In this document: in pieces, positions 34,109 through 44,038 of the stretch
How the letters are laid out: each line of letters opens with the position of its first letter
How positions within the stretch are numbered: position 1 is the first letter of the stretch
Assembly (NCBI GenBank): GCA_021201825.1
Contig: JAJQED010000041.1
Coordinates: forward strand, 1-64,000
Reading direction: 5' to 3'
Origin: Alistipes sp.
GTDB lineage: Bacteria; Bacteroidota; Bacteroidia; Bacteroidales; Rikenellaceae
Length of the DNA stretch: 64,000 bases
Program-made: the position numbers and the translations under genes
The notes under the pieces: model-generated
Told to the model about the DNA's origin: nothing
The model's database searches: none
What the model saw: only the letters and a program-made list of their open reading frames with translations

Positions 34109-36814
34109 ATGGCAGACGAAGAGAAGATCGACAACGGGCAGGTGCCCGTGTCCGGGGAGGGCGAAGCGGCCGGCAATGACCCCGTTGCGGCCGAAGCGTC
34201 GGCAGATGGCGGCGATTCGACCGGCGACGGCGGGGACGGCCCTGTCGGCTCGGACGGTAAGATTATCAGGATAAATATAGAGGAACAGATGAAATCGGCC
34301 TACATCGACTATTCGATGTCGGTCATAGTGTCCCGTGCCCTGCCGGATGTGCGGGACGGCCTGAAACCGGTGCACCGCAGGATACTTTACGATATGAGCA
34401 ACGAGCTCAACCTCTATTCGGACCGGCCTCACCGTAAGTCCGCCAGGATCGTGGGGGACGTTCTCGGTAAGTTCCATCCGCACGGTGACAGTTCGGTTTA
34501 CGATGCGATGGTGCGCATGGCCCAGGAGTGGAGTTTGCGTTACCCGTTGGTGGACGGCCAGGGAAACTTCGGGTCCGTGGACGGGGACAGCCCCGCCGCC
34601 ATGCGATATACAGAGGCCAGGATGCGCAAGCTCGCCGACGAGGTGATGGCCGATATCGAGAAAGACACGGTCGATTATACCCTTAACTTCGACGATACGA
34701 TACAGGAGCCTACGGTCCTTCCGACCAAGATACCGCTCCTGCTGGTGAACGGTACGTCGGGGATCGCCGTGGGTATGGCCACCAATATGGCTCCGCATAA
34801 CCTCGGTGAGGTAGTAGACGCTTGTTGCGTCTATATTGACAATAAGGATATAGAGGTTTCGGAACTGATCGAACACGTCAAGGCGCCGGATTTCCCTACC
34901 GGTGGTATCATATACGGGTACGAGGGAGTGCGGGAAGCCCTCGAGACGGGACGCGGCCGCGTGGTTATGCGCGCCCGTACGGAGATCGAGCATACGAAGA
35001 GCGGCCGGGAGTGTATCGTCATCACGGAAATACCATACCAGGTCAACAAGGCCGAGATGATACGCAAGATAGCCGATATGATCAACGAGAAGAAGATCGA
35101 CGGTATCTCGTATATCAACGACGAGAGCGACCGCAAGGGTATGCGGGTCGTGATAATTCTCAAGACCGATGCGGTGGCGAGCGTGGTGCTCAATACCCTT
35201 TACAAATATTCCGCACTGCAAACGACGTTCGCGGTCAACAATATAGCGCTGGTCAACGGCCGGCCGATGGTGCTCAACCTGCGTGATCAGGTCAAATATT
35301 TCATTGAACACCGGCACGAGGTTATCGTCCGCCGTACTAAATACGACCTTGCCAAAGCCGAGAAAGAGGCGCATATCCGCGAGGGTAAGCTGATAGCTCT
35401 CGACCATCTGGACGAGATAATCAAACTCATCCGGGAATCGGAGAACCAGGACGCCGCAAAGACGGCGATGATGGAGCGGTTCGGACTGAGCGAAATACAG
35501 GCCTCTGCTATCGTGGAAATGAGGCTCGGGGCATTGGCCAAAATGGGGCGCCAGAAGCTCAAGGACGAGTACGACGAACTGTGTAAACAGATCGCCGAGT
35601 TCAAGGATATACTGGCCAGTGAGGAGCGGCAGATGCAGGTTATCAAGGATGAGCTTTTGGAAATGAAATCCAAGTATGCCGATCCTCGGCGCACGGAGAT
35701 CGTTTACAGTTCCGAGGAATTCAATCCGGAGGACTTCTATGCCGACGAGGAGATGGTGATAACCATTTCCCACATGGGATATATCAAACGCACGCCGCTC
35801 ACCGAGTACCGGGCGCAGCACCGGGGCGGGGTCGGCGTGAAAGGAAGTGCAACCAGGGACGAGGACTTCATCGAGCATATCTACATGACCACGATGCACA
35901 ATACGATGATGTTCTTCACCGAAAAGGGCAGGTGTTACTGGCTCAAGGTATACCAGATACCCGAGGGAACACGGGCTTCAAAAGGCCGTGCCATCCAGAA
36001 CGTTATCCAGATAGAGCCGGACGACAAGGTGAGGGCATATATCAACGTGCGGCACCTCACCGATAAGGAATACGTGGAAAACAATTACCTTATCATGTGT
36101 ACCAAGCGGGGAATCATTAAGAAGACCACCCTCGAGGCATACTCTCGCCCGCGCCAGAACGGTGTGAACGCCATAACAATCCGCGAGGGCGACCAGTTGA
36201 TTGACGTGAAGCTTACCAGCGGCAAAGCCGAGGTGATGCTGGCTGCCCGCGAGGGTAAGGCTATACGCTTCCCGGAAGAGATAGTACGGCCCATCGGGCG
36301 TACCGCGTCAGGAGTGAGGGGTATCTGCATCGAGGAGCATGACGAGGTGGTAAGCCTGGTTTGCGTGGAACCGACCGATAAAAAGGATATCCTTGTGTTG
36401 AGCGAGAACGGGTACGGCAAACGTACTGACCTCGGGGATTACCGGGTTACCAACCGTGGCGGTAAAGGGGTGAAGACCATTCAGATAACCGAAAAGACCG
36501 GCAAGCTGATCTCGATGCAGGCGGTAACTGACGACGACGATCTGATGATCATCAACCGTAGTGGGATCACTATCCGTACGGCGGTCAGGGACATCCGGTT
36601 GGCCGGCCGGGCTACGCAGGGTGTCAAGATCATCAACCTGCGCAACGGCGACAGTATCGCTTCGGTTGCGGTGGTGCCCCATGCGGACGAGAACGACGAG
36701 AACAACCCGGGCGGAGGTGCGGTTCCGGACGGCAGCGGCGAAACCCCGCAGGTAAATGATAATGCGGCCGGGAACGCTTCCCAGCCGGATAGTGCGGAGC
36801 AGGGTGCTAATTAA
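34109..36814 (+). CDS. gyrA: DNA gyrase subunit A
   Basis: 901 aa. After an unusual acidic N-terminal extension of about 50 residues the core begins ([39 protein letters not shown]). The active-site Tyr is Tyr167 in AMRYTEARM. The quinolone region [17 protein letters not shown] keeps Ser128 and Asp132, equivalent to E. coli Ser83 and Asp87, so there is no resistance substitution at these two sites. The C-terminal pinwheel includes a GyrA-box-like [13 protein letters not shown], consistent with DNA wrapping and negative supercoiling. The last 45 residues are Asp/Asn/Gly-rich and probably disordered. gyrB is not in the window. Confidence 0.95.
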   Translation: MADEEKIDNGQVPVSGEGEAAGNDPVAAEASADGGDSTGDGGDGPVGSDGKIIRINIEEQMKSAYIDYSMSVIVSRALPDVRDGLKPVHRRILYDMSNELNLYSDRPHRKSARIVGDVLGKFHPHGDSSVYDAMVRMAQEWSLRYPLVDGQGNFGSVDGDSPAAMRYTEARMRKLADEVMADIEKDTVDYTLNFDDTIQEPTVLPTKIPLLLVNGTSGIAVGMATNMAPHNLGEVVDACCVYIDNKDIEVSELIEHVKAPDFPTGGIIYGYEGVREALETGRGRVVMRARTEIEHTKSGRECIVITEIPYQVNKAEMIRKIADMINEKKIDGISYINDESDRKGMRVVIILKTDAVASVVLNTLYKYSALQTTFAVNNIALVNGRPMVLNLRDQVKYFIEHRHEVIVRRTKYDLAKAEKEAHIREGKLIALDHLDEIIKLIRESENQDAAKTAMMERFGLSEIQASAIVEMRLGALAKMGRQKLKDEYDELCKQIAEFKDILASEERQMQVIKDELLEMKSKYADPRRTEIVYSSEEFNPEDFYADEEMVITISHMGYIKRTPLTEYRAQHRGGVGVKGSATRDEDFIEHIYMTTMHNTMMFFTEKGRCYWLKVYQIPEGTRASKGRAIQNVIQIEPDDKVRAYINVRHLTDKEYVENNYLIMCTKRGIIKKTTLEAYSRPRQNGVNAITIREGDQLIDVKLTSGKAEVMLAAREGKAIRFPEEIVRPIGRTASGVRGICIEEHDEVVSLVCVEPTDKKDILVLSENGYGKRTDLGDYRVTNRGGKGVKTIQITEKTGKLISMQAVTDDDDLMIINRSGITIRTAVRDIRLAGRATQGVKIINLRNGDSIASVAVVPHADENDENNPGGGAVPDGSGETPQVNDNAAGNASQPDSAEQGAN

Positions 36815-36826
36815 TAAGCATAGTTT

Positions 36827-36856
36827 TTGTTTATTTCTTTTTAAGAATTAAATTTA
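36827..36856 (+). promoter_or_regulatory. promoter of the TPR-protein gene
   Basis: TTTG (36827-36830) and TAAATTTA (36849-36856) are separated by 18 nt. The -7 box has one mismatch (final A for G). The leader to the ATG at 36890 is about 27 nt. Confidence 0.5.
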
Positions 36857-36889
36857 TAGCAGTTTACGAAACTCAAAACCTTAATTGAT

Positions 36890-38200
36890 ATGAGAAAAAT
36901 AGTATTGATATTGCTCGCAGCGGTAATCGCCATACCGGGTGCAATGTCCCAGGCAACCGTGAAAGTGGACAAGGATGCCATCCTGAAGAAGATACAAAAA
37001 TCGAATGAGGATATAGAGAATCCGAAGAAGAATACCAAGGCCAACGCGTGGTTGGACAGGGGGAAAGTTTTCAACGAGGCGGCTACCGCTTCCTGGACGG
37101 GTCTTTACAGGGGTATCACCCCGATGGAGGTTCAGTTGCTTTATGGCGGCAAGGTGGAGCCCCAGGTCAAGGAATTCAACGGCACCCAGTACGAGGTTTA
37201 CGACTATCCCAATTTTACGGCATATTTCGGCGATGAAGGTTTGGCATTCTGGGAACCCAAGCTGACCGTGATCGACAATGCTTACGACGAGTCTTTCAAG
37301 GCTTATTCAAAAGCTTACGAAGTGGATCCCAAGTCGGCTTCGAAAGTCAACGCCGCTTTGCAGCAGCTCGCTAATGACCATAAAAAGGACGGGGAGAACG
37401 CGTTCGGTATGCAGAATTACGGCAAGACCGCCGACCACTTTGCCGCCGCTTATGAAATTCTTCGCCACCCGGCCGTGAACGAACTCGATACGGCGTCGGT
37501 TTACAATGCCGGTATGTTCTATACTTTCTCGGGCGAATTCGACAAAGGGGCGAAATATCTCGAGGAGGCCGAAAAAAACGGTTACGAATCGGACGGCGAC
37601 GTTTATTATTTCCTCTATCATAACTACTACGGCCTGGGCGATAACAACAAAGCCAAGGACGTTCTGCAAAGGGGTATAGCAAAGCATCCCGGCAATACAA
37701 AGATTGTCGAGGGCCTCGTTGGTATCTATTCCATCACGGAGAGCGACCCGACCGAGATCATCGACATCGTAAAGAAATCCATCGACGAAGAGCCGGATAA
37801 CCACCTGCTGTGGAGTGGCTTGGGGTCGATTTACCAGAAGATGGGCGATGCGGACGGAGCCATAAGCGCTTACCAGCGGGCCGTACAGTTGGCCCCGAAC
37901 GATTTCTTCAATAATTTCCGCCTGGCTTATGCCTATATCGAGATCGGGGACGACCTCAATAAGAAGCTTAACGAGATGAACCCGTCCAGCAGCGAGGAAT
38001 ATAACCGGGCTCTGGAGGAGGTATATGCCGAGTATGAAAAGGCCCTCGATCCGCTCGAAAAGGCCCACGAACTCGACCCGACCAACGAGGCTACCGTGGA
38101 ACTTCTCAAGAACCTGACGTTCCGCCTGCGTGACCGCAGCGACAGCATCCTGGAGAAGTATAATAAATACAACGAGATACTCCAGCAGATGCAGGGTTAA
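36890..38200 (+). CDS. secreted tetratricopeptide-repeat protein
   Basis: 436 aa with signal peptide MRKIVLILLAAVIAIPGAMSQ. The mature protein is all-helical. An N-terminal block (about 22-110, ANAWLDRGKVFNEAATASWTGLYRG) precedes several TPR units: SFKAYSKAYEVDPKS, KTADHFAAAYEIL, FDKGAKYLEEAEKNG, NNKAKDVLQRGIAKHPGN, HLLWSGLGSIYQKMGDADGAISAYQRAVQLAPND and LDPLEKAHELDPTN. Such periplasmic TPR proteins act as scaffolds, but the partner here is unknown. It has its own promoter and a strong terminator, so it is monocistronic and probably well expressed. Confidence 0.85.
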   Translation: MRKIVLILLAAVIAIPGAMSQATVKVDKDAILKKIQKSNEDIENPKKNTKANAWLDRGKVFNEAATASWTGLYRGITPMEVQLLYGGKVEPQVKEFNGTQYEVYDYPNFTAYFGDEGLAFWEPKLTVIDNAYDESFKAYSKAYEVDPKSASKVNAALQQLANDHKKDGENAFGMQNYGKTADHFAAAYEILRHPAVNELDTASVYNAGMFYTFSGEFDKGAKYLEEAEKNGYESDGDVYYFLYHNYYGLGDNNKAKDVLQRGIAKHPGNTKIVEGLVGIYSITESDPTEIIDIVKKSIDEEPDNHLLWSGLGSIYQKMGDADGAISAYQRAVQLAPNDFFNNFRLAYAYIEIGDDLNKKLNEMNPSSSEEYNRALEEVYAEYEKALDPLEKAHELDPTNEATVELLKNLTFRLRDRSDSILEKYNKYNEILQQMQG

Positions 38201-38221
38201 CCTGCCGGAACTTAAATACTA

Positions 38222-38256
38222 TAAACGGAGGGGCGGTTTCATCGCCCCTCCGTTTA
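38222..38256 (+). terminator. strong intrinsic terminator after the TPR gene
   Basis: AAACGGAGGGGCG/CGCCCCTCCGTTT is a perfect 13-bp stem, 14 with the flanking T-A pair, with a 7-nt loop and followed by ATTAT. It begins 21 nt after the stop codon. Confidence 0.85.
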
Positions 38257-38338
38257 TTATATGGAGCGGCCCGATAAGGGTTTATACGTATTTATTTATT
38301 CGAGGGGTCTGGACGGCCGGTTAATTCGTGGTAAATAT

Positions 38339-38369
38339 TTTGTACTGTTTGGGGGTATGGTTAACTTTG
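38339..38369 (+). promoter_or_regulatory. promoter of the sufBCDS operon
   Basis: TTTG (38339-38342), 19-nt spacer, TAACTTTG (38362-38369): an exact match to the Bacteroidetes vegetative promoter. Transcription should start near 38376, with about 28 nt to the sufB ATG. No obvious IscR/Fur-type operator was noticed. Confidence 0.75.
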
Positions 38370-38403
38370 CCTGTTTACCGGAAATAAGCAACCGGGATCG
38401 AAA

Positions 38404-39873
38404 ATGGAAAACCACCAGGACAATATACAAAGCGAAAGCGAGAAGCTGATCGGGGAGGTAACCTCCCAGGAATATAAATACGGCTTCGTTACCGACATCG
38501 ACACCGAGGTTATTCCAAAGGGCCTCAGCGAGGATGTGGTACGGCTTATATCCATGAAAAAGGGAGAGCCGCAGTGGTTGACCGAGCAACGGCTGGAGGC
38601 TTACCGGCATTGGACCGGGATGAAAATGCCCCGGTGGGCCAAGCTCGATATCCCCGAGATCGACTATCAGGATATAATATACTATGCCGCTCCACGGACG
38701 GCCCCGAAATACTCGAGTATGGAGGAGGTAGACCCCGAGTTGCTGAAAACGTTCGACAAATTGGGCATTCCACTCGAGGAGCAGATGGCCCTTGCCGGGG
38801 TGGCGGTGGATGCCGTGATGGATTCTGTTTCGGTCAAGACCACCTATAAGGAGACCCTGGCCGAATTGGGCATTATCTTTTGTTCGATGAGCGAAGCCGT
38901 GAGGGATTACCCCGAATTGATCCGTAAATACCTCGGGAGCGTGGTGCCGCATACGGACAATTTTTTCGCGGCGCTTAACGCCGCCGTTTTTTCCGACGGG
39001 TCGTTTTGCTATATACCAAAGGGGGTGAGGTGTCCGATGGAGTTGAGCACTTATTTCAGGATCAACGCGGCCGGTACGGGCCAGTTCGAACGGACGCTTA
39101 TCGTAGCGGACGAGGGTTCGTATGTAAGTTACCTCGAGGGGTGTACCGCACCACGCAGGGATGAAAACCAGCTTCATGCCGCCGTGGTGGAGATAGTTGT
39201 ACTGAAAGATGCCGAGGTCAAATACTCGACCGTACAGAACTGGTATCCGGGCGATAAGGAGGGCCGGGGCGGTATTTATAACTTCGTGACCAAACGGGGA
39301 TTGTGCCGGGGTGAGAATTCGCGGTTGTCATGGACCCAGGTTGAGACCGGGTCTGCCATCACGTGGAAGTACCCCAGTTGCGTGCTGGCCGGGGATAACA
39401 GTGTAGGGGAATTTTACTCGGTAGCACTGACCAACAACTACCAACAGGCCGATACCGGCACGAAGATGATCCACCTGGGACGTAATACCCGGAGCCGGAT
39501 AGTGTCCAAAGGGATATCGGCCGGCCGCAGCCAGAACAGCTACCGGGGATTGGTTAAGGTAGCTAAAAAAGCCGAGGGGTCAAGGAACTTCTCTCAGTGC
39601 GATTCACTCTTGATAGGTGACCGGTGCGGTGCCCATACGTTCCCGTATATCGATACGGCCAACAGTTCGGCGGTGGTGGAACATGAGGCGACAACGTCGA
39701 AGATCAGCGAGGACCAGTTGGTATACTGTAACCAGCGCGGCATCTCGACTGAGGATGCCGTAGGGCTTATCGTAAACGGGTATGCCAAGGAAGTGTTGAA
39801 CAAGCTACCCATGGAGTTCGCGGTGGAGGCCCAGAAACTGCTTTCGATAAGTTTGGAGGGTAGCGTCGGGTAA
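38404..39873 (+). CDS. sufB: Fe-S cluster assembly protein SufB
   Basis: 489 aa, the scaffold subunit of the SufBC2D complex that builds iron-sulfur clusters. The family body is clear: [68 protein letters not shown] and the C-terminal [23 protein letters not shown]. The beta-helix region contains NRSR-type repeats ([26 protein letters not shown]) and [29 protein letters not shown]. It is the first gene of the operon, with the consensus promoter about 35 nt upstream. Confidence 0.96.
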   Translation: MENHQDNIQSESEKLIGEVTSQEYKYGFVTDIDTEVIPKGLSEDVVRLISMKKGEPQWLTEQRLEAYRHWTGMKMPRWAKLDIPEIDYQDIIYYAAPRTAPKYSSMEEVDPELLKTFDKLGIPLEEQMALAGVAVDAVMDSVSVKTTYKETLAELGIIFCSMSEAVRDYPELIRKYLGSVVPHTDNFFAALNAAVFSDGSFCYIPKGVRCPMELSTYFRINAAGTGQFERTLIVADEGSYVSYLEGCTAPRRDENQLHAAVVEIVVLKDAEVKYSTVQNWYPGDKEGRGGIYNFVTKRGLCRGENSRLSWTQVETGSAITWKYPSCVLAGDNSVGEFYSVALTNNYQQADTGTKMIHLGRNTRSRIVSKGISAGRSQNSYRGLVKVAKKAEGSRNFSQCDSLLIGDRCGAHTFPYIDTANSSAVVEHEATTSKISEDQLVYCNQRGISTEDAVGLIVNGYAKEVLNKLPMEFAVEAQKLLSISLEGSVG

Positions 39874-39899
39874 TATCGTAGAAAGTAAAAAGCAAAGAT

Positions 39900-40652
39900 A
39901 TGTTACTGGAAGTTAAAGGCCTGCAATGTATGGTGGACGGCAAGCCTATCCTCAAAGGGATAGACCTGCAGGTCAAAGAAGGCGAGGTACATGCCATTAT
40001 GGGCCCCAACGGGTCGGGCAAGAGTACGTTCGCTTCGGTGTTGGCGGGCAATCCGCGATATGAAGTGACGGGCGGAAGCGTGACGTATGACGGAGCGGAC
40101 CTGCTCGAAATGGATATAGAGGAGCGGGCACGGGCCGGATTGTTCCTCGGGTTCCAGTATCCGGTGGAGATACCGGGGGTGAGTATGGCCAATTTCATGC
40201 GGATGGCCGTAAATGAGCGCAGAGCTTACCTGGGCGAAGAGCCGCTTTCGGCAGGGGAGTTCCTGCGGATGATGAGGGAGAAAGCAAAGGTTGTGGAGAT
40301 AGACAGCGGGCTTACCGGCAGGGCCGTCAACGAGGGTTTTTCCGGGGGTGAGAAGAAGAAGAACGAGATATTCCAGATGGCTATGCTGGACCCACGGCTG
40401 GCCATCCTCGACGAGACCGATTCGGGGCTCGATATCGATGCCCTGCGGATCGTGGCCAACGGTGTAAACCAGCTCCGCAGGCCCGACAACGCTACCATCG
40501 TAATTACCCACTACCAGCGCTTGCTGGATTACATCGTGCCCGATTTCGTCCATGTGCTCTATAAGGGACGTATAATCAAGACGGGGGATAAGACGCTGGC
40601 CTATAAGCTCGAGGAAGAGGGTTACGACTGGCTAATCAACGATATCGACTGA
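39900..40652 (+). CDS. sufC: Fe-S cluster assembly ATPase SufC
   Basis: 250 aa ABC-type ATPase. Walker A is GPNGSGKSTF, the signature is FSGGEKKKNEIFQM (the SufC-specific variant of LSGGQ) and Walker B is LAILDETDSGLDIDAL, followed by the switch His in IVITHYQRLL. It hydrolyses ATP to remodel SufB-SufD during cluster assembly. It lies 26 nt after sufB and 5 nt before sufD, so it is part of one transcript. Confidence 0.96.
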   Translation: MLLEVKGLQCMVDGKPILKGIDLQVKEGEVHAIMGPNGSGKSTFASVLAGNPRYEVTGGSVTYDGADLLEMDIEERARAGLFLGFQYPVEIPGVSMANFMRMAVNERRAYLGEEPLSAGEFLRMMREKAKVVEIDSGLTGRAVNEGFSGGEKKKNEIFQMAMLDPRLAILDETDSGLDIDALRIVANGVNQLRRPDNATIVITHYQRLLDYIVPDFVHVLYKGRIIKTGDKTLAYKLEEEGYDWLINDID

Positions 40653-40657
40653 CAGCC

Positions 40658-41956
40658 ATGGCGGAAAGGATAGATACCCGCTTGTCGGAAATGTATGTCG
40701 AGCACTTCGAACGCATCATGCAGGGATGGCCCCAACAGGTGAACAACCAGCGCAGGGAGCTTATAGAGGTGTTAAATCTGCATTCGCTTCCCGGTAAGGA
40801 GGATGAGCAGTACCGGCATTTCGATCTCCGGGAGCTGTTTTCCGAGGTCGTCTCTCTGGCCGGGATGCCGGAGGGCGAAGCGGGCCAAAGCCTGCTGCCT
40901 ACCCTCCAAACTGCCCTGGGTGTTACCCTTATAAACGGGATCTGCACGTGTGCGGAGTTGTCGCGCTACGATGACGGGATTATTACAGGGTCGTTACGCA
41001 CCGCAGCGTCCCAAATGCCCGATCTGGTAATGCGGTATTACAATACATCGGTGGATACTTCCAACGACGTAGCTTCCGTACTCTGCGGCGCCTTTTGCCA
41101 GGACGGAGCGTTCGTTTACATTCCCGGCGAGACCCGTTCGGATGAAACGATACATATCGACTTGCGGTATTCTGCTACGGCTCCGGGGCAGATATGCTTC
41201 CCGCGCATACTGGTCATTGTTGAAGATGGGGCTTCGGCCAATATCGCCGTTACACATAACGACACGGGCAAATCCGGTATAGTTTCCTGCTTCCTGCGCG
41301 AGGTATTCCTCGGTGCCGGGTCATCGATCGATATTACCGAGGCGACCTCGATGGAGCAGGGAAGCATGTTGGTGAGCGGCAATTATTCGGTGCAGCAGGA
41401 ACGGTCGGTAGCGACCGGTACCGCACTGTGGCTATCAGGGGGGGCGACACGTATCAATTCGGTTGCTTACTTGAACGGCAGGGACAGCGAGACGACACTT
41501 TACGGGTTATATTTCGCTAACGGCAAACAACTTTGCGATATAAATATGAAAGTGCGGCACGAGGTTGCAGACTGCCGTAGTTACGAGGTTATCAAGGGTG
41601 TAGTTTCAGGCGAGGGAACCGGTTCTTTTACCGGGATGGTATACGTTGCGCCGGATGCCCAGAAAACCTCGGCCCTCCAGCAGAGTCGCAACCTGCAGTT
41701 GAGCGATGCCGCCCGGATATATACCGAGCCACAGTTGGAAATATACGCCGACGATGTGAAGTGCAGCCACGGGGCAACCGTCGGACAGTTGGATGACCAG
41801 GCGGTCTATTATATGCGCCAGAGAGGGATCTCGGAACAGGATGCCCGAAGGTTGCAGTTAGGGGGATTCGTCAATGATGTGGTGTCCCATTGCCGCCAGC
41901 GGGAAGTTTGCCAGCGGCTCTCTATCCTGGCCGACGAAAGGATCGCCGATATCTGA
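40658..41956 (+). CDS. sufD: Fe-S cluster assembly protein SufD
   Basis: 432 aa, paralogue of SufB and its partner in the SufBC2D complex. The N-terminal region is divergent (DTRLSEMYVEHFERIMQGWPQQVNNQRRELIEVL). The C-terminal beta-helix holds the diagnostic DVKCSHGATVGQLDDQAVYYMRQRGISEQDARRL, with the conserved His used at the SufB-SufD interface. It starts 5 nt after sufC and ends 7 nt before the sufS start. Confidence 0.94.
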   Translation: MAERIDTRLSEMYVEHFERIMQGWPQQVNNQRRELIEVLNLHSLPGKEDEQYRHFDLRELFSEVVSLAGMPEGEAGQSLLPTLQTALGVTLINGICTCAELSRYDDGIITGSLRTAASQMPDLVMRYYNTSVDTSNDVASVLCGAFCQDGAFVYIPGETRSDETIHIDLRYSATAPGQICFPRILVIVEDGASANIAVTHNDTGKSGIVSCFLREVFLGAGSSIDITEATSMEQGSMLVSGNYSVQQERSVATGTALWLSGGATRINSVAYLNGRDSETTLYGLYFANGKQLCDINMKVRHEVADCRSYEVIKGVVSGEGTGSFTGMVYVAPDAQKTSALQQSRNLQLSDAARIYTEPQLEIYADDVKCSHGATVGQLDDQAVYYMRQRGISEQDARRLQLGGFVNDVVSHCRQREVCQRLSILADERIADI

Positions 41957-41963
41957 AGAAAAG

Positions 41964-43181
41964 ATGTTCGACCCGGAAAAAATAAGGCAGGATTTCCCGA
42001 TACTCTCGAGGGAGGTTTACGGCAAACCGTTGGTTTACCTCGATAACGCGGCGACCGCGCAGAAACCCCGGCAGGTTGTCGAGGCTATGGACCGGTTCAC
42101 GTTCACCGAAAACGCCAATATTCATCGGGGTATCCACCGGCTCAGTACGGAGAGTACCGAGAGGTACGAGCAGGCCCGACGGACGGTAGCCGGGTTTATC
42201 GGTGCGCCGGATACGCGGGGAGTGGTTTTCACTTCGGGCGCAACGGCCGCGATAAATACCGTAGCCTATAGTTTTTCCGAACGGTTCATCGGCCCGGGGG
42301 ACAATATCGTTTTAACGGATGCCGAGCACCATTCCAATATAGTGCCGTGGCAATTGGTTTGCGGCCGTAAAGGGGCGGAAATAAGGGTTTTACCATGCGA
42401 TGAGGATGGGGGCCTGTCTTACGGGCAGTTGGACGGCCTGATCGACAGGCGTACACGGATCGTTGCCGTTACAGGTGCTTCGAACGTTCTGGGAATAAGG
42501 AACGACCTTAAAACGATCGTCGAAACGGCCCACCGTAATGGTGTCCCTGTACTGGTGGACGGCTGCCAGTCGGTAGTCCACGGAGGGGTGAACGTTGCTG
42601 AACTCGACTGCGATTTCTTCGCGTTCTCCGGTCATAAACTCTATGGGCCTACCGGGATCGGGGTGCTGTACGGTAAACCGGAACTACTGGAAGAGTTACC
42701 GCCTTTTATGGGCGGAGGCGATATGGTATCGACGGTAAGTTTCAGTAAGACAACCTTTGCCGAACTCCCCCTTAAATTCGAAGCCGGTACGGCGAACTAT
42801 ATCGCTGCCATTGGCCTCGCCGAAGCGATAAATTACCTGCTCACTCTCGACCGGCAGGCGGTAGAAACCCATGAGAATGAATTGCTCACTTACGCTACCG
42901 GCCAAATAACCGGGCTTCCGGGGGTAAGGGTTTACGGCCTTTCTAAAAATAAATGTCCCATTTTGTCATTCTCGGCCGACGGCGTTCATCCGGCCGACCT
43001 AGGCCTGATCCTCGATAAGATGGGGATAGCGGTGCGCACCGGTACCCATTGTGCCGAGCCGTTGATGCAACGGTACGGCATGACCGGAATGTGCCGTGCG
43101 TCGTTCGCCTTGTATAATACTATGCAGGAGGCAGAAGTTTTCGTGCGCGGTGTGGAAAAGGCTTTGCGGATGCTCCGGTAG
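41964..43181 (+). CDS. sufS: cysteine desulfurase SufS
   Basis: 405 aa from the ATG at 41964; the track start at 41874 lies inside sufD. This PLP enzyme releases sulfur from cysteine for cluster assembly. Signatures are LVYLDNAATAQKPRQV, DAEHHSNIVPWQ, the PLP-lysine site FFAFSGHKLYGPTGIGVLYG, and the catalytic Cys in RTGTHCAEPLMQRYG. Group II (SufS-like) is indicated by the short active-site loop. It closes the operon. SufS enzymes usually need SufE or SufU as sulfur acceptor, and neither is encoded in this operon. Confidence 0.95.
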   Translation: MFDPEKIRQDFPILSREVYGKPLVYLDNAATAQKPRQVVEAMDRFTFTENANIHRGIHRLSTESTERYEQARRTVAGFIGAPDTRGVVFTSGATAAINTVAYSFSERFIGPGDNIVLTDAEHHSNIVPWQLVCGRKGAEIRVLPCDEDGGLSYGQLDGLIDRRTRIVAVTGASNVLGIRNDLKTIVETAHRNGVPVLVDGCQSVVHGGVNVAELDCDFFAFSGHKLYGPTGIGVLYGKPELLEELPPFMGGGDMVSTVSFSKTTFAELPLKFEAGTANYIAAIGLAEAINYLLTLDRQAVETHENELLTYATGQITGLPGVRVYGLSKNKCPILSFSADGVHPADLGLILDKMGIAVRTGTHCAEPLMQRYGMTGMCRASFALYNTMQEAEVFVRGVEKALRMLR

Positions 43182-43339
43182 TATTCACGATCCCGTTATT
43201 CCTATTGGATAGCCGGTGCCCGGTCCGTTTTCATTTCCGGGCGGGACTCTTTAGAGACTTTTTTTGTATTTTTATCCGGTTAACCCCGGGCCGCAGGGAG
43301 ACAGATTCCGCCGGTCCGCATTTAAACGCTGTTTGGGAT

Positions 43340-44038
43340 ATGCCATTTATAGTATTGGAGGGATTGGACGGTGCGGGTAAGTCAACTCAGTTGGACCTGC
43401 TCAGGGGGCACCTTGCGGAAAACGGCTGCCGGTATGAATTCCTGCATTTCCCGCGCTTCGACGCCCCGGTTTATGGAGAGCTTATCGCCCGCTTCCTGCG
43501 GGGCGATTCGGGGCCGGTGGAGAGTGTCGACCCTTACCTGGTCGCCCTCCTTTTCGCCGGAGACAGGGCGGAGGCCGCTCCGGCGATACAAGAGTGGCTC
43601 GACGATGGTAAATGGGTCATAACCGACCGTTATGTCTATTCCAATATTGCATACCAGTGCGCTAAACTGGGCAGTCGGGAACAACAGGACGGATTGAAGA
43701 AATGGATACTCGATCTGGAATTTTGCACCAACGGACTGCCCGTTCCCGATATCTCGCTGTTCCTCGACGTGCCGTTCTCGTTTACCGAACAGCGGCTCGC
43801 GGAAGAGCGTACCGGCCAGGACAGGGAGTATTTGCAGGGCCGTACCGATATTCACGAGGATTCCCTCGACCTGCAACGCAGGGTAAGGGATATATACCTG
43901 CGGTGTGCCGGCGAAGATGACGGGCTGCGCATCGTGGATTGTTCCAACGGCCATGGACAGATGGACAGTCCGCAGGCTAATTTCAGTAAGATAATAAGCC
44001 AGGTAAGGCAATGCGTTCCCGCGATGCCGCAAATCTAA
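43340..44038 (+). CDS. tmk: thymidylate kinase
   Basis: 232 aa from the ATG at 43340 (MPFIVLEGLDGAGKST); the track start at 43205 lacks support. It converts dTMP to dTDP. Motifs are the P-loop GLDGAGKSTQ, the FPRFDAPVYGELI block, the DRYVYSNIAYQ motif and the lid RTGQDREY. The C-terminus overlaps the next gene by 28 nt, so translation of the two is probably coupled even though their functions look unrelated. Confidence 0.93.
   Translation: MPFIVLEGLDGAGKSTQLDLLRGHLAENGCRYEFLHFPRFDAPVYGELIARFLRGDSGPVESVDPYLVALLFAGDRAEAAPAIQEWLDDGKWVITDRYVYSNIAYQCAKLGSREQQDGLKKWILDLEFCTNGLPVPDISLFLDVPFSFTEQRLAEERTGQDREYLQGRTDIHEDSLDLQRRVRDIYLRCAGEDDGLRIVDCSNGHGQMDSPQANFSKIISQVRQCVPAMPQI

Noticed and set aside
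34037-35899. 620-aa minus-strand ORF
   Set aside because: It is a shadow of gyrA. The composition is His/Arg/Val-rich, as expected of an antisense translation, and gyrA is unambiguous.
38296-39177. 293-aa minus-strand ORF
   Set aside because: It overlaps the suf promoter and sufB and shows no conserved pattern.
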